A DNA stretch of 6,747 nt. Origin: Gammaproteobacteria bacterium (GTDB taxonomy: Bacteria; Pseudomonadota; Gammaproteobacteria; SZUA-229). The stretch is from positions 1 through 6,747 of the forward strand of contig WTCC01000324.1 of NCBI GenBank assembly GCA_013138755.1. Reading direction: 5' to 3'. This document shows, in pieces, positions 6,747 through 6,747 of this stretch (its first letter is position 1; the number at the start of each line of letters is the position of its first letter). The notes below the pieces were generated by a model that was given only the letters and a program-made list of their open reading frames with translations, was not told where the DNA came from and did no database searches. The position numbers and the translations under genes were made by a program.

Positions 6747-6747
6747 T

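Overview
The window looks like a chromosomal stretch from a gammaproteobacterium, probably aquatic or marine and free-living. Coding DNA is moderately AT-rich, spacers are strongly AT-rich, and the signalling proteins have gammaproteobacterial-type domain architectures. The taxon is inferred from protein style only. There are four complete genes and one 3' gene fragment. I see no rRNA, tRNA, CRISPR array, transposase or integrase.

Layout. (i) 1-126 (+) is the end of a cyclophilin-type peptidyl-prolyl isomerase. (ii) 172-1257 (-) encodes a protein of the AbiEi / COG4861 type, the antitoxin-regulator class of type IV toxin-antitoxin systems; no AbiEii toxin gene is next to it. A perfect 9-bp inverted repeat lies between these convergent genes and covers the antitoxin stop codon. 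(iii) 1385-1822 (-) encodes a 145-residue soluble, helical, charged protein that I do not recognise. (iv) 1823-2356 is a 534-base AT-rich divergent spacer with a promoter candidate for the 145-aa gene, a 17-bp operator-like palindrome and several short repeats. (v) 2357-4471 (+) encodes an HDOD-GAF-HisKA-HATPase histidine kinase. (vi) 4554-6746 (+) encodes a REC-PAS-GGDEF-EAL response regulator. It follows the kinase after 82 bases, and a perfect 8-bp hairpin touches its first ATG.

How the genes work together. The last two genes read as a two-component system with cyclic di-GMP output. The kinase is soluble, with an HDOD module and a GAF domain as candidate inputs. The regulator has an intact receiver, a PAS sensor, an intact GGDEF motif with an RxxD inhibitory site, and an EAL domain that keeps its catalytic residues (written ETL). 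The pairing is inferred from adjacency and domain logic. The minus-strand pair (145-aa gene, then AbiEi-like gene) may form a loosely coupled accessory unit, but nothing in the sequence proves this.

The items most worth a second look are the HDOD-kinase / c-di-GMP pair, the hairpin at the second gene's start, the palindrome in the kinase promoter region, and the orphan AbiEi-like gene beside an unknown protein.
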